64,000 nt of DNA from the NCBI GenBank assembly GCA_023091735.1, contig JALKBU010000030.1:61733-125732 (forward strand), given 5' to 3'. The translations under genes and the position numbers were made by a program. Each line of letters starts with the position of its first letter. Position 1 is the first letter of the stretch. The stretch comes from Trichomonas tenax (taxonomy: Eukaryota; Parabasalia; Trichomonadida; Trichomonadidae). The notes beneath the pieces are model-generated. The model saw only the letters and a list, made by a program, of their open reading frames with translations, was not told the DNA's origin and searched no databases. Shown one piece after another: positions 50,660 to 60,992 of this stretch.

Positions 50660-52086
50660 ATGAATGTATATGATTTTAGTTACACAGGGATTGAGCAGTC
50701 CAAAATATTGGAAAAAGGTGAGTATTTGCTCGAATGTTGGGGAGCAAGTGGTGGAGGAGTTGAATGGGTTCCTTCATCATATTATAGCTCCTACGGAATG
50801 GGGAAGGCCGGGAGAGGAGGATATTCGAAGGGAAATTTGAAAATAAATGAACCGACACAAATATATATTTACGTGGGCGGTGCAGGACGTAATCCAACGT
50901 CAACCAGCCAATAGCATCTTCTTGGTGGCTTCAATGGAGGCGGTTCAGCATGGTATTATGACATAGGTGAACCAGGATCGGGTGGAGGAGGTGCAACAGA
51001 TATCAGAGTTGTTTCGAACACTTTTCATGATAGAATTATAGTCGCAGGTGGTGGTGGCGGTGGTGGAGATGATACCCCAGATAATGGAGGCTATGGTGGC
51101 GGTTTGGTTGGTTTTGCTTCAAGGACGGACAAATCTACGGGAAATCAAGAAGGGACTTATCAATATGGAACTGGAGGTGGGTTTGGATTTGGAGCACACT
51201 CTAATTGGTACGGAGGTAGCGCTGGAGGTGGATGGTATGGTGGAAGTGCACCTGATGGTAAGTCGGAGCCATATTCTTCATCTCCAACAGTGTCCCCATT
51301 AAATGGAGGTGCTGGTGGGAGCGGTTATGTTTACAATATCACCATATCATATTATCCAAACCCAAAACCTGATGCAAAATATCAATTAACTGACTCCGAT
51401 ACCATTGGTGGCAACATTGAATTCAAAGCACCAAATGGCACCTTAACAACAGGCAATTTAGGAGATGGATTTGCTCGCATTACTCAAATTTCATCATATG
51501 TTACTTCAATTGAAAAAGATGGAATTATCTATAGATTTAGCGGAAATGCAAGTGTATACTCTTACAACCATTCAACATGTGGTGATGTTGCTTATATTTA
51601 TAGTGAAGTTATTAAGACTAAAATCGCAATGATTGATCAAAATGCATTTATGAGCAATCAGTGCTTAAGAAAAGTCTATATATACCATCATCGATTAGAT
51701 ACATCAATGCAAATGCATTCTACCGCTGCATCAACCTCCAAGAAGTGGTATTCTCACCACACAGCGAGCTAGGATACATTGATGAGAAAGCTTTTTATAA
51801 CACAAAAATTTCAAGCTTGTCAATTCCGGTATACATGGGATATATTGGATCGCTTGCGTTTGCGAATTCAGCAAACCTTGAAAATGTTACATGTTGCAGC
51901 ATCTCATATATTCAGCAAAATAATACTTTTGAGTCTTGTCCGAAGTTACAAAATAATTATGTGACACATCAGTATATATCCAACTTTTTGCAGTTTAGAT
52001 GTGAACAAAACTTACTCCAAATGTTTATATGGAGGATTATGGAAATCATGTCAAATACAAAAGAGCACATTACTTCATCTTTTTGA
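50660..52086 (+). pseudogene. Glycine-rich domain fused to BspA-like LRR, disrupted surface protein
   Basis: The ATG at 50660 opens a frame of the glycine-rich family common in trichomonads (ALK-like, PF12810 type): EKGEYLLECWGASGGG, then IYIYVGGAG. A TAG at 50912-50914 interrupts it, and the same frame continues with GGFNGGGS, SGGGGATDIR and RIIVAGGGGGGG to about residue 330. The C-terminal part turns into BspA-like leucine-rich repeats (VTSIEKDGIIYRFSG..., MIDQNAFMSN). Near 51680 a TATATATA run changes the frame, after which LRRs resume (YIPSSIRYINANAFYRC, LGYIDEKAF) to 52086. No signal peptide or C-terminal anchor is visible. Two lesions make it a pseudogene, unless the TAG is read through. 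The domain pairing is notable. Confidence 0.75.
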
Positions 52087-52441
52087 TTATATCACCATCG
52101 TGATTCTACAAGATCCGACATAATAAATGTTAACTATTTTAAAATATTATTTGCTGATGAGGGTCAAAAAATATAACAATTCTATTGAAAAGATATATGT
52201 ACAAACAGTTTTACAGGTGTTATCAATAATATCAACTTATAAAAACTGTTTTGTTTCATTGATAAAATCGATCTATTAAATTTACAAGTCAAAACAATAT
52301 TTTACGTGACACATTTTTGTTTACATGTTATAAAGAATGCCAAAATCATTTCATTAAAATTTTAGCGAATTTCGAAAATACACAGTAAGTAGATGTTAAA
52401 TTTGGCAATATTTTTGATTTATAATTTAAGAAAATTTTCTG
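52087..52441. other. Intergenic upstream of GH27
   Basis: 355 AT-rich bases. ACGTGACACATTTTTG (about 52302) lies 137 bases before the GH27 start. Nothing else is seen. Confidence 0.45.
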
Positions 52442-54088
52442 ATGTTTACATTCCAAAAATCAAAAATGCTTTTTTCACTCGTTTATGCGTCATTTTCGGC
52501 TCCCGTTTACGAAACACCGACAATGGGATGGAGCTCGTGGAACACTTATCGCGTAAATATCAACGAGGATCTTATTAAAAAACAAGCATCAAAATTAGTA
52601 GATATTGGACTCAAAGAAAAGGGATACATGTACATAAATATCGATGATGGATATTTTGGAGGTAGAAACGAATCAACCGGACAACTTTTGATACATCCGA
52701 CAAGATTTCCAAACGGATTAGAGCCAGTTGTTAAGCACATCCACGATCTCGGACTGAAGGCAGGAATCTACTCTGACGGAGGAAGAAACACATGCGGTAA
52801 TTTTTATGATAAAGATGTTCTTAGCACAGGAGTTGGAACTTATGGTCATGATCAGCAAGATTCCGATTACCTCTTCAGAACTCTTGGATTTGACTTCATT
52901 AAACTCGACTTTTGCGGTGGAGATCCAAAACAAAATTTCGAACACCTTCATTTGGACGAAAGAGAGCGATACACGTCATTACACTATGCAGTGCGCAACA
53001 CAGGACGAAAGGGTGTCCGCACAAACGTCTGCAGATGGGGATTCCCTGGAACTTGGGTCCACGATTTGACAACATCATGGAGAATCTCTTCAGACATTCA
53101 TGAAGACTGGGGTTCTGTTAAGAGGATCATAGGCATCAACCAGTACTTGTCAGCGTATGCTCTTGAAGGCCATTACAACGACATGGACATGCTCGAAGTT
53201 GGAAGAGGTTTATCGACCGAAGAAGATAAAACACACTTCGGAATGTGGTGCATTATGTCATCGCCACTTCTTATTGGGTGCGATTTAACGACAATGAAGG
53301 ACGCCACTCTCCAGCTTCTCAGTAATGAAGAGCTTATTGCACTCAATCAAGATCCATGCGCTCTTCAAGCTCAGTTAGTTTATATCAAAAATAGCGTGAA
53401 GGTCTTTGTTAAAGACATTATTGAAAGACAGAGCTCTAAGCGCGCCATTGCTGCATATAATCCTTCTTACTTTTCGCACACAATCACCATCGACTTTGGT
53501 CCATTGTGTCTCGATGGGAACATCAAAATCAGAGATGTTTTCGCCAAAGCTGACGTTGGAACAATCAATGCCAAAGATGGATATTCAGTCACTATTCCTG
53601 CACATGGAACTCGTATCTTCACTCTTGATGGCGATGTCAGAACAGAGCAAGTTCGCTATGAGGCCGAAAACGCTTGGATCGACAAATATTCAGGCATCTA
53701 TTCACACAACTTCGCACGCGTCGCTGAGGATTCTGATTGCTCATGCGGTGCAAAAGTTGGTTATCTTGGCGATGTTGATGTCCCAGACAACTGGATGGAG
53801 TGGAGAGAAGTCTACAGCAAGAATGGAGGCCACTACGCTTTGACAATTGGTTACATTATGCCAAGTGAAAGGAGAAACTTAAGGTGCATTGTCAATGGCG
53901 AGAAATTCTGGTTCCAGAACTTACCAGCAACATCAAAAGGCCAAACTGGACGCAAGACTATTGTCGTCGAACTCAAGAAGGGAAATAATGTTGTCAGACT
54001 CGATAATCCTACAGGATGGGCTCCAGACATAGATTATATTGATCTCGTAAGACTCCCAGATGAGGAATTTTCTTCTTCTGATTTATAG
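52442..54088 (+). CDS. GH27 alpha-galactosidase family glycosidase with C-terminal carbohydrate-binding-like module
   Basis: 548 aa, intact. The N-terminus is hydrophobic around MLFSLVYASFSA (from Met9), so a short signal peptide followed by PVYETPTMGWSSWNTY is likely and the enzyme is probably secreted. The GH27 barrel has MGWSSWNTY, YINIDDGY, the nucleophile motif DFIKLDFCGG (Asp156) and the acid/base in WRISSDIHEDW (Asp218), plus NDMDML and MWCIMSSPLLIG. A beta-sandwich domain closes the catalytic part. Residues from about 400 (VRYEAENAW) to the end resemble a CBM6/35-type sugar-binding module. GH27 enzymes remove terminal alpha-D-galactose or alpha-N-acetylgalactosamine, and which one is not decided here. 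In a mucosal parasite it could trim host glycans; that is inference. Confidence 0.93.
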   Translation: MFTFQKSKMLFSLVYASFSAPVYETPTMGWSSWNTYRVNINEDLIKKQASKLVDIGLKEKGYMYINIDDGYFGGRNESTGQLLIHPTRFPNGLEPVVKHIHDLGLKAGIYSDGGRNTCGNFYDKDVLSTGVGTYGHDQQDSDYLFRTLGFDFIKLDFCGGDPKQNFEHLHLDERERYTSLHYAVRNTGRKGVRTNVCRWGFPGTWVHDLTTSWRISSDIHEDWGSVKRIIGINQYLSAYALEGHYNDMDMLEVGRGLSTEEDKTHFGMWCIMSSPLLIGCDLTTMKDATLQLLSNEELIALNQDPCALQAQLVYIKNSVKVFVKDIIERQSSKRAIAAYNPSYFSHTITIDFGPLCLDGNIKIRDVFAKADVGTINAKDGYSVTIPAHGTRIFTLDGDVRTEQVRYEAENAWIDKYSGIYSHNFARVAEDSDCSCGAKVGYLGDVDVPDNWMEWREVYSKNGGHYALTIGYIMPSERRNLRCIVNGEKFWFQNLPATSKGQTGRKTIVVELKKGNNVVRLDNPTGWAPDIDYIDLVRLPDEEFSSSDL

Positions 54089-54117
54089 TTTAAAATATTA
54101 TATTTCGGTCATTTAAA

Positions 54118-55104
54118 TTATTTCAACAAATAGTTAACTATTTCTTGATGATGATAAAAACTGGCTAAATCAAGAGGCGTTCTTTGTTGTGAATCAAGTC
54201 TATTCTTATCAACACCTTCTGCTTTGCATAAAAAGTCACAAACATCAATACCGTTGTTCGCAGCAGCACAATGCAAAGGCGTGAATCTTTTGGCATTTTC
54301 TTGATCATTTATATCAATATATTTTAGCGCATATTTCACCCCTTCGACATTATTTGATATTGCAAATAAATGCAAAGCTGTAATTCCATCATTTCTTGAT
54401 TGAATGTCAAAACCGCATTTTTGCAATGATTTCATCAATTTCAAGTTTGAATTTCTTGCTGCATGAAGAATCATCGAATCTCCACTAAACTTTTGAGTAT
54501 ATTTACAGTAGTGTTTGGTAACTGCGTATTTAATAGTGTTTTCATCTCCTTCTTCAGCACATTTTGCCAAAAGTTCGTAAACCTGATCAAAATTTGATTT
54601 TTTTATCGATTTAAATTTGCTCAAATTATCTTCTTTCACTTCTGGTACTATAACTTTTTGTTCAATTAGAGGGTTTTGTACAACTTTCTTCTTAATTTTC
54701 TTTGGTTTCTCGATATTTTTAGAAATTTCAATTTTTTTATGTTCATCATTTGGAGCTTCTATAGTTTGCTTTCTTTCCTTCAGTATATCATGAATATTTG
54801 ATAAGATTGGAAATTGGAGAATAATTGATATAAATTGCAAAATTTCAAATGGATATTGAGCAATAATTTCTTTACTCATATTTAAGTTCTGAATTATATC
54901 AAAAATATCATTAGAAGAGTGAATTTTTGCTATTTTTTCGAAGAATATAGAAAACATTTCGAAATCTAATGATGCAGATTTAATAATTTCCATAAATTCA
55001 CCTTTCTTTCGGCATTTTATGAAATTGTCATCGTTGTAATATCTCTCAAAATGCTTTCCCATCTCTTGATAATTTGGAAGCATTTCTATGTCACTTTTAT
55101 TCAT
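54118..55104 (-). CDS. Ankyrin-repeat protein, DUF3447-like, intact
   Basis: 328 aa from the ATG at 55104 (the frame extends 7 codons further without ATG). The N-terminal half is helical (KSASLDFEMFSIFFEKIAKI) and followed by a Lys/Glu-rich linker. Four or five ankyrin repeats fill about residues 180-328, including SMILHAARNSNLKLMKSL, GITALHLFAISNNVEGVKYA, RFTPLHCAAANNGIDVCDFL and QQRTPLDLASFYHHQEIVNY, ending directly in YLLK. It belongs to the expanded ankyrin families of trichomonads, whose partners are mostly unknown. It is the intact counterpart to the broken ankyrin gene at 14298-15868, though not a close copy. The 3' end faces the GH27 gene, with 29 bases between the stops. Confidence 0.85.
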   Translation of the reverse strand: MNKSDIEMLPNYQEMGKHFERYYNDDNFIKCRKKGEFMEIIKSASLDFEMFSIFFEKIAKIHSSNDIFDIIQNLNMSKEIIAQYPFEILQFISIILQFPILSNIHDILKERKQTIEAPNDEHKKIEISKNIEKPKKIKKKVVQNPLIEQKVIVPEVKEDNLSKFKSIKKSNFDQVYELLAKCAEEGDENTIKYAVTKHYCKYTQKFSGDSMILHAARNSNLKLMKSLQKCGFDIQSRNDGITALHLFAISNNVEGVKYALKYIDINDQENAKRFTPLHCAAANNGIDVCDFLCKAEGVDKNRLDSQQRTPLDLASFYHHQEIVNYLLK

Positions 55105-55741
55105 GCAACAAATCTTTAGAATCAATCTATTTAACCACCATGTATTGAATTATAATAAGCTTCTGTTGTTATTGATATGGTTCTGAAAATCATTAATCAA
55201 ATTGGAATTACTCAATATTCTTCATATCAAAGAAGACTTTCATATAATTACTCTCAATCAATAATTTAATTTATCTTCACTATAAATCTTTAGCTTAAAC
55301 TTGCAACTTTTGTTGTTATATGTTTCCTCAAACAATATCAACATTATTCTGGATTTTTCTCACTTTAAATTTGACTGACATACAGAGTGAAATATTATGT
55401 TTTTAAAAATGCATTTGCAATATTTCTTCCATACTAATTAGCTTTACATTGATGCAATAGATACTATACACGTTATATATTGTTCCTGCAAAGTTGGAAA
55501 TATAATTATTATAAAATGAAGGACTTTTATGAAGATGAAAAACTCCTAATTTGCATTTGTTTAAATACAACAAAATAATCATCGTTGATGTTCAATGCAA
55601 TGCAAGATACTTATATCACATCTCCTGATTATCTAAACATAGCTTTCATTCATTAATGCAAAAACTGAAAAAATGATGTAAATGATAAGGTTATTTTTGA
55701 AAGCTTTACATTTTACTCGGACTTTTTTATGCAATTTATAA
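55105..55741. other. Intergenic
   Basis: 637 AT-rich bases between the starts of the ankyrin gene and the membrane-protein pseudogene. No gene or repeat is seen. Confidence 0.45.
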
Positions 55742-57398
55742 ATGCTTTTTTCTTTGTTGTTCTCAGGAAAACTGAATCCCAAACAAAATGGTTTCGACGC
55801 ATGCATTGAGGTATCTGTCAATGGATTTAAAACAATCAATCTAAAGCCAAAAGAATGTTACCTTCTCGTAAATTCTGCAATTATTTATGGTGACAAGTTG
55901 TACCAGGTGAAGGAATGTGGAGACGATGGATCAGGAACTGCATCTGTAGTTAAAGAATATGATAATCCGTTAATTGTTGCAGAAAGAGGAAATTATTTGT
56001 TAACGCTTCATTCTTTATCAACAGAAGCATTTGACGTCAATATCTCCTATATTGAAGCACCAATGAATAACAAATCAACAGTAGTCGTGACAACAAAAGA
56101 TAACGGAATAATTTGAGGCGATTTGGCTTACAGATGCGATAAAGAAGATGTACAAGCTTATCAAACAGTTTTTTACCTATCACCAATTTGCGAAAGTTTT
56201 ATTATTATTCTGACACTATTAACAGTTTCGAATTTGGCTACATGCTAAATTATAGTTCATCAGACATTCAAAGTATTTCTACAAAAACACAGCATTGTTT
56301 AAGTCTAAAATGTACATTTGCAGCTTCAAGGGGAAGCACTTTTGATAAAGGCTCCAATTACACTGTTTACTACAAAGTTGATGAAGAGAACCAAGTGACA
56401 TGGTCCTGGTTCGCAGAATTCATTGCCGTTCTTTCAAATGACAAACAAGTGTTCCTTAAATCAGAATTAGAAACATTGAACAGAGAAAAGGAAAACGTTG
56501 TATAATGCCAGAAATTTGTAAAACAATTGGAACAGGAGCAGATGGTTGCTATGATTTAACCACAGAAGGATATCACAGCTTCAAGATCAAGTCACGCAAA
56601 ATCGAACCTAAACAGTGCATTGCTCACTCTACCGGATTGTTGCTTGGAAGCTATATATCATTCAAGGCCAAGTTGTGGGAGAGTAATTGTGATAGTGAAC
56701 TGAAACACTACGATTTTAAAGAAGAGTTCGACACACCAATTATCATCGGAAAATATAGCCATTATGTTACCATTTAGGCACCAGATGATCAACCTCTGTA
56801 TTTGGACTTCGCAAAAATGGGCTTTCCAACATCGGATGAAGGTGTTAATTCACCATATTTCCTCTCAACCAAAAAGGAGGGCTCCCTATCGTTGAATATC
56901 TCCACTGACGCAAATCAATATCATGCAAATCTCATTAGTGGATTTGAAAGGAAATTCAAATTCACTTTGATAGAATCCCATGACGTTTCTTTATCATATT
57001 ACAATGGAACAGCTTTTCATATGTACATTAGTTACTCAAATAATGCTGAAGTAGTTGGTTTTGGCTGCAGTGTAAGCTTCTAAGACTATACAAAAACCAG
57101 CAAAAACCAAACTGCAACCTTGGAATATGAACTATTGAAGCAATCAATCTCTGATGAAGCTTATGGCTTTGTTCCAGAGTTCGAAATATTCTACACAGCA
57201 GAAAAGACCATCCTTCGTAGCGAAGTTGAATGCGACTCAAAGAAGGCTGAAGAAGGAACAAACAAAAAGTTATCCGGTGCTGCAATTGCTGGAATTGTGA
57301 TTGCTATCATTGTCGTCATTGCAATCATTATTGTTGTCCTTATTTGGCTGCTTGTTTTCCGTAAGAAATCGGACAACAGCGAAAAAGCAGAACCATAA
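55742..57398 (+). pseudogene. Single-pass surface membrane protein, several stops and frameshifts
   Basis: The ATG at 55742 opens with a short hydrophobic leader (MLFSLLFSG). The extracellular part then has paired Cys and a repeat-like domain (GFKTINLKPKECYLLVNSAI; later YHSFKIKSRKIEPKQCIAHS, the same pattern). Lesions are a TGA at 56114-56116, a frame change near 56195-56205, another near 56500, a TAG at 56775-56777 and a TAA at 57081-57083. Across the last two stops the frame stays open. The end encodes a membrane span (AAIAGIVIAIIVVIAIIIVV) followed by RKKSDNSEKAEP, the usual tail of trichomonad surface proteins. The protein would have been a type I membrane protein of about 550 residues with two related extracellular domains. 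The family is not named. Confidence 0.8.
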
Positions 57399-57442
57399 TC
57401 AACTTAAAATGATTTATCATTAAAAAAATTAATATATTATGT

Positions 57443-59712
57443 CTCAATTACACAACATTACTCGAAGCGCCATCAAATGCAATTAGTTTCGAAATTAATT
57501 CTTCGGTTACAACAATCAAAGGCAAAAGTACCGGATTATATGCATTTCAGAGTTGCACTACAACACTGAAAACACTTACTATTCAATCGAATTCAAATCT
57601 CGCTACAATCCATAGTTATTCATTTTATCAATGTTCATCATTAACGACCATTGATTTATCTCAATGTAGTAAATTAAAAACAATAAGAAAATATGCATTT
57701 TCTGACTGTTCAGCAGCAGTATCAATAATATTGCCTGATTCACTAACAGTTATTGATGGTTATTCATTTAAATCTTTTGGAATTACATCATTTTCAGTTC
57801 CAACGAGTTGAAAATCAATTTCAAATGCTCTTTTTCATTCGTGCGTAAGCTTGGCAACATTAACAATTCTTCCAAGCTGCCAAATAACATCATTTAGATG
57901 GGAGTTTTTACGAAATACAAAAGTTACATATGTTTACTTCCCGAAAACAATGCAAATTATTACAGGTGCTTTCGAACTCTCGAATGTTGAAACATTTGAT
58001 TTGAGCCCTGATAACACTTATTTTCGATTGGAGAATAGTTTGTTAATCTCAGTAACAACAGTAGTCCTATATCCGCCAGGACTTACAAATAGCGTCAATG
58101 TTCCATCAGGAATTACGATTATTGGTAGTTCAGCATTCAGTTTTTGCCACTTGACACAAATCACTTTACCAGATACATTAACATCTATTTGGAGTTATAC
58201 TTTTGCAGGAGTGAGTTTAACATCTATAAGAATTCCTGATTCAGTGACTTTAATAGGAAATAATGCGTTTAGTTATTCGGCTATAACAAGTATAACTTTT
58301 CCATCAAAAATCACATCATTACCAGATGAATGTTTTAGATATTCGGGATTGACTGAAGTTGTTATTCCTTCTAGTGTTGAGACAATTGGCATCAATTGTT
58401 TTACTAATTGCAAAAATCTAAAGAAAATCGTTTTGCCAGATTCACTGAAGACGATTAATGGAAAAGCATTTGACAGTAACATTAACATTACATTGGAAAA
58501 TCCGCATTTTCTGGTAAAAAGAAACTTACAAACATCACATTTCCTCCAGAATCACGTTTGAAGACAATTGGTTACAACAGTATCGCAAATTGCAACAATC
58601 TCGAATTCCTCAATCTTCCATCAACTGTTGAATCTATTGGCGAAGGAGCGTTTTCTAACTGTTATAACTTAAAGTCTATCTCACTGAACTCCATTAAGAC
58701 AATAAACAAAAATGCATTTTACCAATGCAGACAACTTTCATCAATCAGTTTTGCAGGTTCATCATTTACATCTCTTCCAGATAAAGCATTTTATCAATGT
58801 TCATTTCTATCTTCTATAAGTCTTCCTTCTTGTGTTTCTAGTTTTGGTGAAAGTTGCTTCTTTGGATGCAATAAATTATCATCATTGACTATTACATCAT
58901 CACTTTCGTCAATCCGAATTTCATGTTTCGAAGGATGTTAAATTTCGTCATTCGATTTCTCATCGTGTCAAGGTTTCACACATATTCCAGATTACGTATT
59001 CAGATACAACAGCAAGTTGACTAACATCGTATTTCCTCCGAATCTCGATCGAATCAGTCTCTCTGCTCTTTCATTCACATCAATCACCGATGTCTCTCTC
59101 ACCATCTCTACATCATCGATCTCTAACCTCGCATTCGACTCATGTTGTCAACTTATTTCATTCATTATTCCAAGTGGATGCAAATTAGTCCGCGCGAACA
59201 TCAGACTTAACATCTTCAGGAACTGCACATCTCTCAAGACGATCAAATCACAAAGTTCCAATTTCATTGTCATCACCGATGCCTTGTTCACTTACAACCA
59301 GGAATAACTCATCCAGTTCCCTCCTGCATCACAAACTAAGTTCTTCGGTATCCCCGGTCCAACACGAACTATCAACGACTATGCGTTCTAAGGCTGCCAT
59401 AATCTCGTTTCTGTCTTCAATCCAAGCAACAGCATCAGTCGCATTTCCAATAATGCATTCGAAGGCTGCACATCTCTCACATGGATCAACATCCAATCAT
59501 GTGTCACATCTATTGGGGAAAACGCATTTCTTGGCTGCATCAAACTTAAATGCGGTATCACCGTCGAGAACAAAACACCCGAAATGATGACTCAACTATC
59601 ATCATGTGGTCTTTCACGTAGTGCATTTAATGAATGTATCTCTGGCACATGTTCTATTCAACGCTTCAAATTCATCTTTTCATTATTTATTTATCCAATG
59701 ATTAATATGTAA
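57443..59712 (+). pseudogene. BspA-like leucine-rich-repeat surface protein, four stops and one frameshift
   Basis: About 750 codons of tandem TpLRR/BspA repeats with the typical x-I-x-x-x-A-F-x-x-C/S pattern: HSYSFYQCSSLTTIDLSQCS, IIGSSAFSFC, SIGEGAFSNCYNLKSISL, FEGCTSLTWINIQSC, SIGENAFLGC. Lesions in frame are a TGA at 57809-57811, a frame change in the A-run near 58517, and TAA at 58939, 59305 and 59389. The TAA at 59389 interrupts an AF-x-GC motif where Glu or Tyr codons are usual. No ATG or signal peptide heads the frame, and no membrane span closes it at 59712. BspA-like proteins are the largest surface family of trichomonads. The lesions show this copy is dead, unless stops are suppressed. 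Confidence 0.85.
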
Positions 59713-60065
59713 TTCTTATAATTTTTTATGCCTTCTCTCATATTTAATTCATGATATTTTACTGAATTATATACTATAGCATTTGCTGAATCTTATTTTA
59801 GTAATTATTTTCATTTTATCATTAAAAATACAGAGTCATTCATTGATCAAATAACATGAGGAAACATTTTTAAAAAAACACTACTTTATTAATCATTAAA
59901 GCGTTACCATTGATTGCCTCTTATTGCACATGCATGTTCCATGTTTGGAAATTCTTATAATGGGTGTTATAAATAATTGCAATGAATTGTAAGATCTGAC
60001 ATGAAGAAAAAATATCTTTACAATAATATCAAAAATAACAAACAAATCATAACTATATGAACATG
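59713..60065. other. Intergenic
   Basis: 353 AT-rich bases between the BspA-like pseudogene and the kinase stop. Nothing recognisable. Confidence 0.45.
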
Positions 60066-60992
60066 TTATAATAATGTGTGCATATCGCAGGAAGTAAAGA
60101 CTATTGGTGAGTTTCTTCTTAACAAACGGAAAGCGCAGTTGTGGAAACATGATTTCGCGCGTTTTTCTGTTTTAATGAAATATGAAAATTGATTTTTGTT
60201 CATGAAACATGGTTTGGCTAAAAGTGACTCAATGGTTGGTCTCGCCTGTGGATTAGATTGCAGACACCTTGTTATTGTTTTTGAAATTTCATCTTCTTTG
60301 TATTTTAATGGATGATTAAATCCTTTTTTGATTTCTTCGATCATACTGGGTTTATCTTTCGCTATCCACGGCAAGCAGCCAACAAACATGCGAAAAAGAG
60401 TGACTCCGAATGCCCAAATATCAGCTTTATATGGATCATATTCTTTTTCTGTAAATATTTCAGGCGCCATGTAAACAGTCGTTCCTGATGTCGATGATAT
60501 CATTTTTCCTGGTTCAACTCTCATTGCGAGACCGAAATCTGATAATCGAGGAAATCCATGTGTGTCTATCAAAATATTAGCGGGCTTAATATCTCTATGG
60601 ACTATTTTACGTGAATGACAAACTTGCATCGCATTTAAAATGAAAAATGAAACTTGATATATTTGAGAGTAATTTAAGTTCCCATGAAGTCGCATGAAGT
60701 CTTTAACCGATCCGTTAGGGCAGTAATCGAGAATAGCTCCAATATTTTCTCCAATTTTAAAATAATCGTAAACTTGAATCACATATTGGTTTGATATTGT
60801 CGATAAAAGTTTGATTTCCTCTCCGAGGCCTTTGCAGATTTTACCGTATTTACAAGCGAAGCACTGATTATATTTTTCTGATTTAACAACATAAACATTA
60901 CCAAAGCCGCCTTTACCAGCAAAGCCGGCGAATTCATAACCGTTCTCTTTGAGAACAGAAATCAGCTCCGAATCAACTTCGCTTTCGTTCAT
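60066..60992 (-). CDS. Serine/threonine protein kinase
   Basis: 308 aa from the ATG at 60992 (an open extension upstream has no ATG). All kinase landmarks are present: glycine loop GKGGFG (26-31), ATP-anchoring Lys48 in FACKYG, alpha-C Glu near 58-59, HRDIKPAN with catalytic Asp134, SDFG (151-154) and MAPE (175-178). The activation loop contains SSTSGT. The domain fills about residues 18-278; the C-terminal 30 residues are basic with Cys/Arg and no known domain. The sequence is typical of the large, CAMK/NEK-like kinase set of trichomonads, and I cannot assign a subfamily. It is catalytically complete. AGTGACAAAA lies about 60 bases upstream of the start. Confidence 0.93.
   Translation of the reverse strand: MNESEVDSELISVLKENGYEFAGFAGKGGFGNVYVVKSEKYNQCFACKYGKICKGLGEEIKLLSTISNQYVIQVYDYFKIGENIGAILDYCPNGSVKDFMRLHGNLNYSQIYQVSFFILNAMQVCHSRKIVHRDIKPANILIDTHGFPRLSDFGLAMRVEPGKMISSTSGTTVYMAPEIFTEKEYDPYKADIWAFGVTLFRMFVGCLPWIAKDKPSMIEEIKKGFNHPLKYKEDEISKTITRCLQSNPQARPTIESLLAKPCFMNKNQFSYFIKTEKRAKSCFHNCAFRLLRRNSPIVFTSCDMHTLL

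Noticed and set aside
11727..55693. TAAGGTTA occurring several times (11727, 27367, 33001, 49084, 55686 and inverted at 48260) as a possible promoter motif
   Set aside because: A rough estimate from base composition gives about as many occurrences as seen, and several are far from any gene start.
57809..59391. Recoding or an alternative genetic code to explain in-frame stops in surface genes
   Set aside because: All three stop codons occur, together with frameshifts, and housekeeping genes in the window end normally at TAA, TAG or TGA. Pseudogenes are the simpler explanation.
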